Assembly: GCA_025454405.1 (NCBI GenBank)
Contig: JALOON010000047.1
Coordinates: 16,266-80,265 of the forward strand
DNA: 64,000 nt
Reading direction: 5' to 3'
Origin: Oscillatoriaceae cyanobacterium Prado104
GTDB taxonomy: Bacteria > Cyanobacteriota > Cyanobacteriia > Cyanobacteriales > Microcoleaceae
The number at the start of each line of letters is the position of its first letter. The first letter of the stretch is position 1. Below, piece by piece: positions 10,069 through 18,509 of the stretch. The position numbers and the translations under genes were made by a program. Under the pieces are notes generated by a model. That model had not been told where the DNA came from, did not search any database, and worked only from the letters and a program-made list of their open reading frames with translations.

Positions 10069-10645
10069 GATCGTTGTTAGTGGTTTTTGACTCGAACATT
10101 CAATATTAGCGAAGTTTCAGGGGCGATCGCAAGAGAGTTGAGAGTTGAAAGTTGACAGTTGAGAGTTGCCTGTGAGAAAGCAGGAAAAATATTTTTTTAA
10201 AAAAATAATCTGCGGGCTGCATCTAAAATCTCAAATTCTAGATGTGAAGTTTTGATGAAGAGTTCGCCTTAATGGTAAAATCCCAACATCGATCGAAAGA
10301 TGGAGCGCGGGCAATCGCACTTAAAGGCGATGTCAAATGAAACATACCGAAAATTTGAGCGCAGCGTGGCAGAAGGTCAAAGCCTCATTTTTGAGGAAAA
10401 ACTTAGATGTCAGGGTAGGCATTTCTGGTATTTGATTCTTTTTTTGGGTTCGATGTATCGAACTTGCGAGTGCAGAATTTATCCAAGAAACGAGAAGAAA
10501 GTCTTGCTTTCGTAGTTCGCTTTCATCAAACGACACAGAGGAAGGGTAAGGCTGGCCGCAGTCAGCACAACCCGATTCAGTGTCGAGAATCGCTGTACTT
10601 ACTTGTATGGCGAGTAAGTCAACTTTTTTTAATTTAATCAATCCT
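10069..10645. other. Gene-free region between rplI and the glycosyltransferase gene
   Basis: It contains a short GAGTTGA-type heptamer tract (10136-10165) and an A/T-rich run (10188-10208). Small frames on both strands have no recognisable content. The promoters of rplI (leftward) and of the glycosyltransferase gene (rightward) must lie here, but no clear -35/-10 pair could be fixed. Confidence 0.5.
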
Positions 10646-11482
10646 ATGCACCTATTTATAGCAGGCGGTCAACAGTACGTATTGGGGCTGGCGGCACTGC
10701 TCAAGTCAGTAGAACTCAATGCTACGCAAGATGTGCGTCAGTCAGTAAGAATTACCATCGTATCGCAAGGGATAACTGCACAGCAAAAGCACAAGTTGCA
10801 GAATTGCTGCAAATACGAAATTGATTGGCAAGAATTTCAATCTAATTATGACGATCTTTTGTGCATCAACGGATCGAGAATTGCTTACGTGAAATTGGAA
10901 CCAGAAAAATATACAACAGCACCAGAAAGGCTGATTTGGCTCGACAGCGATACGATCGTTCTGGGAAGTTTAGAGCCAATTTGGAACCTAGACCTTAAAG
11001 GAATGCCAATAGCAGCAGCACCCAACCCTTGGGGAAATCCTAACAATCCTAGAGATCGCAAGCCTTATTTCAATACAGGTCTATTAGTTTACGACATGAA
11101 ACTTTGGCAGGAAGAACAACTGTCCAAAAAATTGATAAAAAACGCCAAAATTAACATTTGGGGCGATTGCGACCAAGGGGCATTCAATTCAGTTTTAGCG
11201 GGGAGGTGGCATAAATTAGATCGGATTTGGAACAATGCCGTTACTGAAGATGCGTCAACTAAAGTGATGCACTTTATGTCAAGACCGAAACCGTGGGAAA
11301 GCCCCAAACCAAATAAATTGTGGTTGGAAATGCTGTATCAAACACCATTTAAGGACGAACTGCTCAAAGTTAATAAGTCTAATTGGCTGTTCAATTTTGA
11401 GCTAAAATACAGGCAGCGGGAGGTGTGGGTGACGCAACCGATCGTCAAATTTAAGAGCTACGTGAAAAACAAACAGCGTTAA
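10646..11482 (+). CDS. GT8-like glycosyltransferase
   Basis: This GT-A-fold sugar transferase is about 278 residues from the ATG at 10646; an upstream ATG at 10580 would add 22 residues that look unconserved. The DxD metal/nucleotide-sugar motif is in LIWLDSDTIVLG, and the family-typical acceptor-loop sequence follows (PYFNTGLLVYDMKLW). WGDCDQGAFNSVL and VMHFMSRPKPW complete the pattern seen in GT8 and related proteins. There is no signal or membrane segment, so it should act in the cytoplasm on a lipid-linked or protein acceptor. It is the first gene of the glycan cluster that runs to about 24.3 kb. Donor and acceptor are unknown. Confidence 0.75.
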   Translation: MHLFIAGGQQYVLGLAALLKSVELNATQDVRQSVRITIVSQGITAQQKHKLQNCCKYEIDWQEFQSNYDDLLCINGSRIAYVKLEPEKYTTAPERLIWLDSDTIVLGSLEPIWNLDLKGMPIAAAPNPWGNPNNPRDRKPYFNTGLLVYDMKLWQEEQLSKKLIKNAKINIWGDCDQGAFNSVLAGRWHKLDRIWNNAVTEDASTKVMHFMSRPKPWESPKPNKLWLEMLYQTPFKDELLKVNKSNWLFNFELKYRQREVWVTQPIVKFKSYVKNKQR

Positions 11483-11499
11483 ATAGTTGAGAGTTGACA

Positions 11500-11575
11500 G
11501 TTAAGAAAAGTTTTGAGTTTTAAATTTTGAGTTTTGAGTTAAAGACATTTCTTAATTCACAACTCACAACTCCGA
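11500..11575. repeat. TTTTGAG-type repeat cassette, copy 2
   Basis: About 67 bp matches 3078-3144 exactly by eye, here just downstream of the GT8 gene. It is built from TTTTGAG heptamers. Confidence 0.85.
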
Positions 11576-11604
11576 TTCGATCGCCTGTCTCTTTAAAAAT
11601 ACAA

Positions 11605-11660
11605 GGGGCGGGTTTTTCAACAGGTTCCGCCAAAAATTAACAATCTCAAAAACCCGCCCC
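11605..11660. repeat. 56-bp inverted-repeat element (copy A)
   Basis: Perfect 13-bp arms, GGGGCGGGTTTTT and AAAAACCCGCCCC, enclose a 30-bp spacer. A 56-bp relative is at 23240-23295 and a reversed one at 29452-29507, sharing an ACAATCT sequence beside one arm. Confidence 0.85.
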
Positions 11661-11737
11661 AATCCCGCGGTAAATCGCCATCTACCTCTTTATTTAAGAG
11701 TTGAGAGTTGATATTTATCGCTTCCGCTGTCAAGCAT

Positions 11738-12511
11738 TCAAAATCGGTCTTTCATTCCGCGCAAACGGGTGAAAGCTTGTATCCCATCTCGGCTGTTAGT
11801 GGTGGATTGGAGATTGGGAAAATCCCAGCGCAAAAACGGGTTTGTACTTTTTTCCAGACCGATGGAAGATGGTACGGTAGGTTGCGATTTGCTTCTCGCT
11901 TCCTTAACTTCGGCAAAGCGTTGCTGCAAATCTAAATTCTCTCCATCTACACTCAACGCAAACTGCAAATTTTTGAGCGTGTATTCGTGCGCGCACCAAA
12001 CTCTAGTATCGTCCGGCAAGTTTCGCAATTGCTCCAAAGAAGCTACCATTTGAGTTGGCGTTCCTTCAAACAGGCGGCCGCAGCCTCCCGCAAACAGGGT
12101 ATCGCCGCAGAAAAGTTCGCCGGTTTCGCCAGGGTTGCTGGGCGGAAAATAGTACGCGATGTGGGCTTTTGTGTGTCCCGGTACGAACAGAATTTCAGCG
12201 GTTCTACCGGCAAAAGAAACTCGATCGCCCGCTTGTAAAAACACTTGCTGTCCCGGAATTCTGCCCCGATCTTCAGCGCCGCCGTAAACTGTAATTTGGG
12301 GAAAGTTTGCTAACAGTTCCTGGTTGCCACCTACGTGATCGCTGTGGTGGTGGGTGTTAAAAATTGCCGTTAATTCGGCATCGAGCGATCGCACTTTCTC
12401 CAATACCGGTTTTGCTTGCGCTGGATCGACGACCGCGGCTTGGTGGCGATCGGGGTCGTGCAGTAGGAAAATGTAGTTGTCCGACAGTGCCGGAATCCGA
12501 TAAACTTGCAT
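11738..12511 (-). CDS. gloB: Hydroxyacylglutathione hydrolase (glyoxalase II)
   Basis: The enzyme hydrolyses S-D-lactoylglutathione in methylglyoxal detoxification. The 257-residue length is typical. It is a metallo-beta-lactamase fold with the binuclear metal motif [11 protein letters not shown], later metal ligands in [32 protein letters not shown] and [13 protein letters not shown], and the C-terminal substrate-binding region ending in TNPFLRWD and [11 protein letters not shown]. Start ATG 12511 gives the expected [20 protein letters not shown]-terminus. It is transcribed against the flanking glycan genes and is not obviously part of that cluster. Confidence 0.95.
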   Translation of the reverse strand: MQVYRIPALSDNYIFLLHDPDRHQAAVVDPAQAKPVLEKVRSLDAELTAIFNTHHHSDHVGGNQELLANFPQITVYGGAEDRGRIPGQQVFLQAGDRVSFAGRTAEILFVPGHTKAHIAYYFPPSNPGETGELFCGDTLFAGGCGRLFEGTPTQMVASLEQLRNLPDDTRVWCAHEYTLKNLQFALSVDGENLDLQQRFAEVKEARSKSQPTVPSSIGLEKSTNPFLRWDFPNLQSTTNSRDGIQAFTRLRGMKDRF

Positions 12512-12526
12512 GGCAAACTACCTGTT

Positions 12527-12582
12527 AAGTGGAAGGAAGAAGGAAGAGTTGACAGTTGACAGTCGAAGGAAGAAGGAAGAAG
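12527..12582. repeat. GAAGGAA / CAGTTGA heptamer tract
   Basis: Two heptamer types alternate (GAAGGAA, then CAGTTGA, then GAAGGAA) just upstream of gloB. This region must also hold the gloB promoter. Confidence 0.8.
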
Positions 12583-12778
12583 TAAGGAATCTCTCTTAAT
12601 CCCTCCCCTTAGCAAGGGGAGGGTTGGGTTGGGGTAAAAACTTTACCGCTCATTTAGATGAGCTATATAATAGAACTGGTCGGTAAGCTGGTTCGTCAAA
12701 AACTGGCAACTGCTGCAACTATTATTGCTGCAACTATTATTGCTGCGATTATTATTACATAGAATGACCCGACTGATT

Positions 12779-12982
12779 ATGCGAACATCTCAAAATCGAT
12801 CGAACTTAACAATTTATCAAATGGTAGAGCGGATCGTGGCATCTGGCAAGCTCACTCGCCGCGAACATTTGATACTGACTTCTGCTATCTTGTCCGATGA
12901 TAAAATTTCCGAGGAAGACCGCTCTCAAATTAACCGGATATTTGATTATATCCAAATCGGTCGCCTCAATTTTATTGATTGA
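12779..12982 (+). CDS. Small conserved cyanobacterial protein, function unknown
   Basis: The protein is 67 residues from the ATG at 12779; an ATG at 12764 and a longer frame from 12725 also exist, but the longer N-terminus is encoded by a CTGCAACTATTATTG microsatellite and looks artificial. The core reads VERIVASGKLTRREHLILTSAILSD followed by ISEEDRSQINRIFDYIQIGRL. This is a short helical protein of a type common in cyanobacteria, often annotated as hypothetical. No catalytic or membrane feature is seen. The conserved look of the helices and the compositional contrast with the repeat upstream support a real gene. Confidence 0.7.
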   Translation: MRTSQNRSNLTIYQMVERIVASGKLTRREHLILTSAILSDDKISEEDRSQINRIFDYIQIGRLNFID

Positions 12983-13144
12983 AGTTACAAGTTAACACAT
13001 TTAGAACTATTTCCAAAGAGGCAAAAAATCGGCGAGTGCGTTAGGGTCGATCGCCCGCAGGGCAGATTTTGCGAGCTTACGGTTTTTTTCTGTGAGTTCT
13101 AAATATAATTGATGGTTGCGATGACACGAGAAGGAACAAATAAA

Positions 13145-14149
13145 ATGAGTGCAGAAAAGCCCACTATTTTAGTTACTGGAGGAGCTGGATATATTGGCTC
13201 TCACGCAGTGCTAGCCCTGAAACAAGCCGGTTACGGCGTGGTGATTTTGGATAATTTAGTTTACGGACACAGGGATTTAGCAGAACAGGTTTTGCAAGTA
13301 GAGTTGATAGTTGGAGATACGAGCGATCGCTCGTTGGTAGACAACATATTTGCTACTCACAACATCGCTGCGGTAATGCACTTTTCTGCTTACGCTTACG
13401 TGGGCGAATCTGTTACAGACCCAGCCAAATATTACCGCAACAATGTCATCGGCACGATCGCGCTTTTAGAAGCGATGCTCGCAGCAGGAGTGAACAAATT
13501 TGTATTTTCTTCTACTTGCGCTACCTACGGCGTACCGCAGAGAATTCCGCTGACAGAAGACCACCCGCAACATCCGATCAATCCCTACGGTGCTACTAAA
13601 TTAATGGTAGAACGGATTTTATCTGATTTTGATGCAGCTTACAATTTTAAGTCTGTTTGTTTCCGCTATTTTAATGCTGCAGGAGCCGATCCGAGCGGCT
13701 TGCTGGGAGAGGATCACAACCCAGAAACTCACCTGATACCGCTGGTATTGTTTGCAGCTTTGGGGAAACGGGATTCGATCGCAATTTTTGGCACGGATTA
13801 CGAGACTCCTGACGGTACTTGCATTCGGGATTACATTCACGTCAACGATTTAGCATCGGCGCATATTTTGGGATTGGAATACTTGTTAAATGGCGGCAAA
13901 TCGGATTTCTTTAATTTGGGTAACGGCGGGGGTTTTTCGGTAAAAGAGGTAATAGAAACAGCGCGTCAAGTAACGGGAAAAGAGATTAAAGCGGTGGAGT
14001 GCGAGCGGCGTGCGGGAGACCCCCCTGCTTTGGTTGGCAGCAGCAAAAAGGCGATCGAAACCCTCGGTTGGTCCCCAGAATATCCCGACATTAAGGATAT
14101 TATAAGTCACGCTTGGCAGTGGCACCAAAAACGTCACGGTCAGGGGTAA
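13145..14149 (+). CDS. galE: UDP-glucose 4-epimerase
   Basis: The enzyme interconverts UDP-glucose and UDP-galactose, supplying a donor sugar for the neighbouring glycosyltransferases. It is an extended-SDR Rossmann enzyme with the NAD-binding motif VTGGAGYIGSH at the N-terminus, the catalytic Ser/Thr region FSSTCATYG, and Tyr/Lys in NPYGATKLMVE. RYFNAAGADPSG and GTCIRDYIHVNDLA are further GalE signatures. ATG 13145 (MSAEKPTILVTGG) is chosen because AAGGA lies about 9 bp upstream; an ATG at 13109 would add 12 residues. The 334-residue length is normal. Confidence 0.94.
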   Translation: MSAEKPTILVTGGAGYIGSHAVLALKQAGYGVVILDNLVYGHRDLAEQVLQVELIVGDTSDRSLVDNIFATHNIAAVMHFSAYAYVGESVTDPAKYYRNNVIGTIALLEAMLAAGVNKFVFSSTCATYGVPQRIPLTEDHPQHPINPYGATKLMVERILSDFDAAYNFKSVCFRYFNAAGADPSGLLGEDHNPETHLIPLVLFAALGKRDSIAIFGTDYETPDGTCIRDYIHVNDLASAHILGLEYLLNGGKSDFFNLGNGGGFSVKEVIETARQVTGKEIKAVECERRAGDPPALVGSSKKAIETLGWSPEYPDIKDIISHAWQWHQKRHGQG

Positions 14150-14217
14150 AATTCGATCGAGTATTTTCGCTATGTAGAGATGGGTAATACTAATTTAATG
14201 TGAATTTGCACATATCT

Positions 14218-14300
14218 CGATCCCCCTAAATCCCCCTTAAAAAGGGGTACTTCAAGAAGCTTCCAGTCCCCCCCTTCTTAAGGGGGGCTAGGGGGGATCG
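14218..14300. repeat. Palindromic CCCCCTAAAT/AGGGGG repeat element
   Basis: CGATCCCCCTA at 14218 and TAGGGGGGATCG ending at 14300 form the outer arms of an imperfect 83-bp inverted repeat; inner C-rich and G-rich tracts (CCCCCTTAAAAAGGGG) also pair. This type of dispersed element occurs in many filamentous cyanobacteria. It lies between galE and the GT11-like gene. Confidence 0.8.
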
Positions 14301-14452
14301 AATTCTATGCAGCTTCATAAAAAATTGGTATAAAAGCAATTTTAGACGATCGAATTTACCCATCTCGGATTTATTCAAAAGCTTTTCGAGCGCGGACTTG
14401 AGCTTTGAGGCAGGGGTTGAAATCCCTACCTGAATGAGAGGAAGTGCGCCAC

Positions 14453-15397
14453 ATGCAGTCATCTCAAAAAATAATGTTAATCGTAGCTGCTAAATCGGGA
14501 CAATTAGGCAACAGACTGCTGCTTTTCGCTAATTTTATTGCTTGGGCGATCGAACATAATTCCACTGTTCTCAATCCGGCATTTGAAGAATATGCAGAAT
14601 TTTTTACAGGCAGTGCAAACAATTTGTTTTGCTGTTACCCAGCGCCGTATTTTACAACACCATGTAACAGATTTCTTAGGAGAAAATATTATAAATTTAT
14701 TAAGTATTTGAGCGACAGACAGCTTTTAAAAACCCAAGAAATTACCAGGGAAAAACCTTTTAGCTGGACTAGATATCAGGAAATAGAAAAGCTCGATCGC
14801 GCTTCAATTGTCTGCTTTAAAGGCTGGCTGTTCCGAGATGGATGGTTTGTCGAAGACTTGCCCCTGTTGCGCAAGCATGCCGACGCAATCCGATCGTACT
14901 TTACACCAACAGAAAAATACCAAATTCAGGTAAATAATCTCATTTCAAATCTCAAACATAGCGCAGATATTGTCATCGGAATTCACATCCGTCAAGGAGA
15001 TTACGATCGGCACCAAAATGGCAGGTATTTTTATTCGATCGACCAGTATATTGAAGTCATGAATGCAGCAAAACAACTCTTTACAGAAAACAAGATTAAA
15101 TTTTTAATTTGCTCTAATGTCAAACAAGATCCGAAGTTATTTAAAGATTTTAACTATGTTTTTAGCAGCGGTCATTTCATCGAAGATATGCATGCTTTAG
15201 CCGAGTGCGATTATCTCATCGGTCCGCCTAGCAGTTATACTATGTGGGCTGCTTTTTACGGGGAAAAACCCCTGTACATGATGAGAGATACCCGCAAAGC
15301 AATTAACCTAAAGGATTTTGTATATTTTTACGAATGGCAAGGACTTTTTAATTATCGAGATAACTGGAGCGAAAGTTTTTGGGACTGGACGCACTAA
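14453..15397 (+). CDS. GT11-like (alpha-1,2-fucosyltransferase type) glycosyltransferase
   Basis: The protein has about 314 residues. The N-terminus SGQLGNRLLLFANFIAWA matches the G-x-L-G-N-x-hydrophobic opening of GT11 and related GT-B fucosyltransferases, and VIGIHIRQGDYDRH matches the H-x-R-x-G-D-Y donor-binding motif. The C-terminal part has ALAECDYLIGPPSSYTMWAAFYG, the usual end of the donor site. No membrane segment is present. The start is ATG 14453, with AGAGGAAG about 8 bp upstream; an in-frame ATG at 14444 overlaps that site. GDP-fucose is the usual donor of the family, but several relatives in polysaccharide clusters are uncharacterised, so sugar specificity is inferred. Confidence 0.72.
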   Translation: MQSSQKIMLIVAAKSGQLGNRLLLFANFIAWAIEHNSTVLNPAFEEYAEFFTGSANNLFCCYPAPYFTTPCNRFLRRKYYKFIKYLSDRQLLKTQEITREKPFSWTRYQEIEKLDRASIVCFKGWLFRDGWFVEDLPLLRKHADAIRSYFTPTEKYQIQVNNLISNLKHSADIVIGIHIRQGDYDRHQNGRYFYSIDQYIEVMNAAKQLFTENKIKFLICSNVKQDPKLFKDFNYVFSSGHFIEDMHALAECDYLIGPPSSYTMWAAFYGEKPLYMMRDTRKAINLKDFVYFYEWQGLFNYRDNWSESFWDWTH

Positions 15398-15713
15398 CAT
15401 CAATCTCCGGCGACCCCCCGAACTGGGGCGGGCACCGCCCCTACACAAGGAGGGGAAAACCTCTTGAATTCACCTGCTTAAATCAACTTTGTAGGTTGGG
15501 TGGCACCAAGTAAAACCCAACAAAACTTAGAGGGTTAGAGACTCGGATAAAACCAGATTTATCAAAAATCTGAGGCGATTGTTGACATCTCTACAGCGAG
15601 CGCATAACTTAGATCGATAGCAGCTCGATCGCATTTTTTGCATAAATCCTGATGGAACCCAGTAACATAGAATATTGGCTGGTAAATAATTGCTGACTTG
15701 CAGGCATTCTGGA
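15398..15713. other. Gene-free stretch with small repeats
   Basis: It holds a GGGGCGGGCACCGCCCC palindrome (about 15424) and a GTAGGTTGGGT...ACCCAAC repeat (15490-15522) related to the ends of the element at 21790. No gene is seen. Confidence 0.55.
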
Positions 15714-16730
15714 ATGAATGATAGTTTACCGCCGATTTATTTTTACATTCCTAAAAATCAGTGGCCGGTGGGAGATTTGCCCCAAATTCCCGAGGAATAC
15801 GGGCAGTGGATGAGCGATTGGAACAGCAGGTACGGCAGGGGAAAGTATGACTGGACTTTGCAAACTTACCTTCATTTGAAAAGCGACGGTTTGCTTTGTA
15901 AATTAATAGATTTTATCCCAGAATGCGGAATTTTCATTTCGCACCGAGATTTTTTACCTCCTAATTTGCAACCGCTGCCAAAGTTGCTGGTTGTTTGCAT
16001 TAAAGCCGACAGGGAACCGCACCCCTGGGCTCAGTTGCACGTCGTGCAGAATCATCGAGATGAATTGTTGCAGCGTGAATCCGCTTTATGGCAAAGTTAT
16101 CCGCTGAGATTTTGGGTGCAGCCGAAGTTAATTCAGCGCGATCGCGCCCGAGGTTCGCGCTTTGAAAATGCTGCTTTTTTCGGCGTTGCCGGAACTCTCG
16201 CACCGGAATTATTGTCGTTAGAATGGAAAGAAAAACTCGCTGTTTTGGGTTTGCGGTGGGAGGCGGTAGGATGCGATCGCTGGCAGGATTACAGCGATGT
16301 TGATGTAGCAGTTGCTGTTCGGTGTTTTGGCGGCAACAATACTTTTGACTCGAAACCTGCCTCGAAATTAATTAATGCTTGGCACGCAGGCATTCCGGCT
16401 ATTCTCGGCCGCGAATCTGCATATCAAAACGAACGCAAAAGCGAACTCGATTACATAGAAGTAACTTCAGTAGATCGGGCAATTGGGGCTCTGTTTCGCC
16501 TGAAGTACGATCTCGCTTTGCGCCTCGCAATGGTGGAAAATGGTAAAATTAGAGCGCGGGAAATCAATAATGCGGGCACGATTTTGCAGTGGCGCAATTT
16601 TTTGACAGGCACGGCATACCCCGCTTATTATAAATGGTGCGAAACTTCGCAGCAGCAGCAACAATTATTTTTTAAACGGCGGTATCTAAGTTTGAAATTC
16701 CACCAAGTGCGATCGAGTTTTTTGAGATAG
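15714..16730 (+). CDS. Putative glycosyltransferase (GT-B-like), cluster gene of unknown specificity
   Basis: This 338-residue protein has no strong family signature. Its second half resembles a GT-B donor-binding domain: a Rossmann-like start (FFGVAGTLAPELL), YSDVDVAVAVRCFG, KPASKLINAWHAGIPAILGRESAY (a substrate-binding Lys plus a GIPAILG turn), and then ITSVDRAIGAL-like helix content near residues 250-270. The K-x-x-N-A-W-x-A-G-x-P pattern is common in cyanobacterial surface-polysaccharide transferases. The ATG at 15714 is used; another at 15690 adds eight residues. The position among glycosyltransferases supports the class; donor and acceptor are unknown. Confidence 0.6.
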   Translation: MNDSLPPIYFYIPKNQWPVGDLPQIPEEYGQWMSDWNSRYGRGKYDWTLQTYLHLKSDGLLCKLIDFIPECGIFISHRDFLPPNLQPLPKLLVVCIKADREPHPWAQLHVVQNHRDELLQRESALWQSYPLRFWVQPKLIQRDRARGSRFENAAFFGVAGTLAPELLSLEWKEKLAVLGLRWEAVGCDRWQDYSDVDVAVAVRCFGGNNTFDSKPASKLINAWHAGIPAILGRESAYQNERKSELDYIEVTSVDRAIGALFRLKYDLALRLAMVENGKIRAREINNAGTILQWRNFLTGTAYPAYYKWCETSQQQQQLFFKRRYLSLKFHQVRSSFLR

Positions 16731-16732
16731 TA

Positions 16733-16824
16733 GAAGAAAGAAGGAAGAAGGAAGAAGGAAGAAGGAAGAAGGAAAACTGTCAACTGTCAACTATCAACTG
16801 TCAACTATCAACTGTCAACTATTA
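16733..16824. repeat. GAAGGAA and CAACTGT heptamer arrays abutting a start codon
   Basis: A GAAGAAA/GAAGGAA array changes directly into CAACTGT/CAACTAT heptamers that run to the ATG at 16825. No room is left for a normal ribosome-binding site. Confidence 0.9.
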
Positions 16825-17652
16825 ATGAAATTAGCATCTCAGGGGTTCATCACTATTTTAACCGGTCTTTACTCTTTTCAAGACTGCGTGCATTTCCTGG
16901 CTTCGGTTAGGCAGTTTCACCGCGAACCAATTGTTGTTTTAATCGATCGAGTTCCGCGGATTTTATATCCCTTACTGCTGGGATTCGGTAATGTAAAATT
17001 GTTGCCCGCACCGCCCGACGAAAATCCCGTTTTAGCTTCGCGGCAAGCTAAGCTGGCTTTGCATGACTGCTCTCCTTTTGAAAAAACTATTTACTTGGAT
17101 TGCGATATTTGTTTGCTTTCGCCTATAGATGAAGTGTTTGACTGCCTCGAGCGAGTGGATTTAGTGCTAACAGAGGACGTGCAGCCCGCGATCGAGCGAG
17201 CTGCAAATTTATTGAGAGTCAAGCAAGATATTCTGTCAACTTTGCAATCCGTCGGGTTGCCGTTTCACAAAAATAGCGTTCAATACAATGGGGGATTTAT
17301 TGCTTTTAGAAACAGCAGCAAAACTCAGGATTTTTTTCAAAGTTTTAAGAAATATTTCAGTTTAGTATTGGCGAACCAAAACCTGCTACTCTTGAAAGAC
17401 CAAGGGGCTTTTTCTGCTGCTGTAGAAGAGGTCAAGCCGCAAATAAAAATCCTGTCACCTGCTTACAACTACCTAGATAAATGGAAAGATGTTTATGGGT
17501 TAACCGAACCGATAAAAGTAATGCACTGCACTTATCCTTACCGCCCTCAGTATGCTAAGAACGTTACCCGAACGCTGTTTACTAGAATATTCGATCGGGC
17601 GGCCAAATTATGTTTGCCCAATCAACTGAACAATCCTTGGCGTTTAAAATAA
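16825..17652 (+). CDS. Nucleotide-diphospho-sugar (GT8-like) transferase
   Basis: This 275-residue GT-A-type protein has a DxD motif in KTIYLDCDICLLSPIDEVFD and an acceptor-loop equivalent in VQYNGGFIAFRNS, followed by LLKDQGAFSAAV and the C-terminal VMHCTYPYRPQY. The layout is that of GT8-like enzymes, distantly matching the gene at 10646. It should be cytoplasmic. Its start codon directly follows a heptamer array, so translation may be weak or leaderless-like, or the repeat may have displaced the original leader. Substrate is unknown. Confidence 0.68.
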   Translation: MKLASQGFITILTGLYSFQDCVHFLASVRQFHREPIVVLIDRVPRILYPLLLGFGNVKLLPAPPDENPVLASRQAKLALHDCSPFEKTIYLDCDICLLSPIDEVFDCLERVDLVLTEDVQPAIERAANLLRVKQDILSTLQSVGLPFHKNSVQYNGGFIAFRNSSKTQDFFQSFKKYFSLVLANQNLLLLKDQGAFSAAVEEVKPQIKILSPAYNYLDKWKDVYGLTEPIKVMHCTYPYRPQYAKNVTRTLFTRIFDRAAKLCLPNQLNNPWRLK

Positions 17653-17702
17653 TTTGAGCCAATTTACTCGCCAATTTACTCAAGATATCGACAATCCCTG
17701 CC

Positions 17703-18407
17703 GTGCAACATTACACAGAATAATTTGACAAATACTTGCAAAATAGCACCCGATAATCTGCCCGAGAAATTATCCCGATTGTTTGGGAATTCCTGCAGCC
17801 AAAAACAGTAATAGATGTCGGCTGCGGCAGGGGAACTTGGCTGTCAGCATTCAAAGAATTTGGTGTCGAATATGTTCTCGCAATATAAGGCAAATGGGTA
17901 GCTCCAGAAATGCTAGAAATTCCGACGGAAAATTTTTTAGTCTGCGATCTAAACCAGCCTTGGCAAATCGACAAACAATTCGATTTAGTTGTTTGCTTAG
18001 AAGTAGCGGATCGCTTGCATCCCGAATATGCCAAAACATTTGTAAATTCGTTAGTAAAACTGGTAACAGTAATTTTATTTTCTGCAGCAATACCGTTTAA
18101 AGGAGGAACAAACCATCTCAACTAACAATAGCCGGACTATTGGGATAAACTATTTCAAGAGCAAGGATATGTCGCGATCGACTGCATCCGACCCAAAATC
18201 TGGCAAAATGATAAAGTTAAATGGTACTACGCGCAAAACGCCCTGCTATTTGCCGATCGAGAATACCTAGAAACAAATCAAGCCTTGCAAAAACAGATCG
18301 ATCGAACCAACATTTTTCAGCTTTCCTTAATTCACCCCCAACTTTATTTGCGAACAGCATCCCAAGCAATTAAACTAAGAGAAGATGTCGCAAAATTTTG
18401 TCGCTAA
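17703..18407 (+). pseudogene. Decayed SAM-dependent methyltransferase gene (five in-frame stops)
   Basis: One frame reads VQHYTE*FDKYLQ...SAREIIPIVWEFLQ, then TVIDVGCGRGTWLSAF, FDLVVCLEVADRLHPEYA and DYWDKLFQEQGYVAIDC, ending at a stop at 18405. This is a class I methyltransferase of the type common in glycan clusters, with the SAM-binding DVGCGRG motif. Stops interrupt it at 17721, 17754, 17886, 18123 and 18129, mostly where Glu, Asp or Trp would be expected (for example NHLN*Q*PDYW for NHINEQWPDYW). No frameshift is needed over about 235 codons. It is almost certainly a point-mutation-inactivated gene. Confidence 0.85.
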
Positions 18408-18509
18408 CCGCTCCCCGGATTTACCTAAAAAAACCCTGTTAGCTTTGCCAAACTTGACAAAAGCTCGGTTAAGTAGGAAAATAAAACAAATTTTAAAAAA
18501 AAATTACAA

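Noticed and set aside
10333..10641. 102-residue minus-strand frame upstream of the GT8-like gene
   Set aside because: No recognisable domain, poor codon pattern, and it would overlap the leader of the GT8-like gene.
17910..18125. A separate 71-residue gene
   Set aside because: It is only the longest stop-free piece of the methyltransferase pseudogene.
17703..18407. Recoding or stop read-through as the explanation of the five stops
   Set aside because: No selenocysteine, pyrrolysine or suppressor signal is visible and mixed TAA and TAG codons at unrelated residues fit mutation better.
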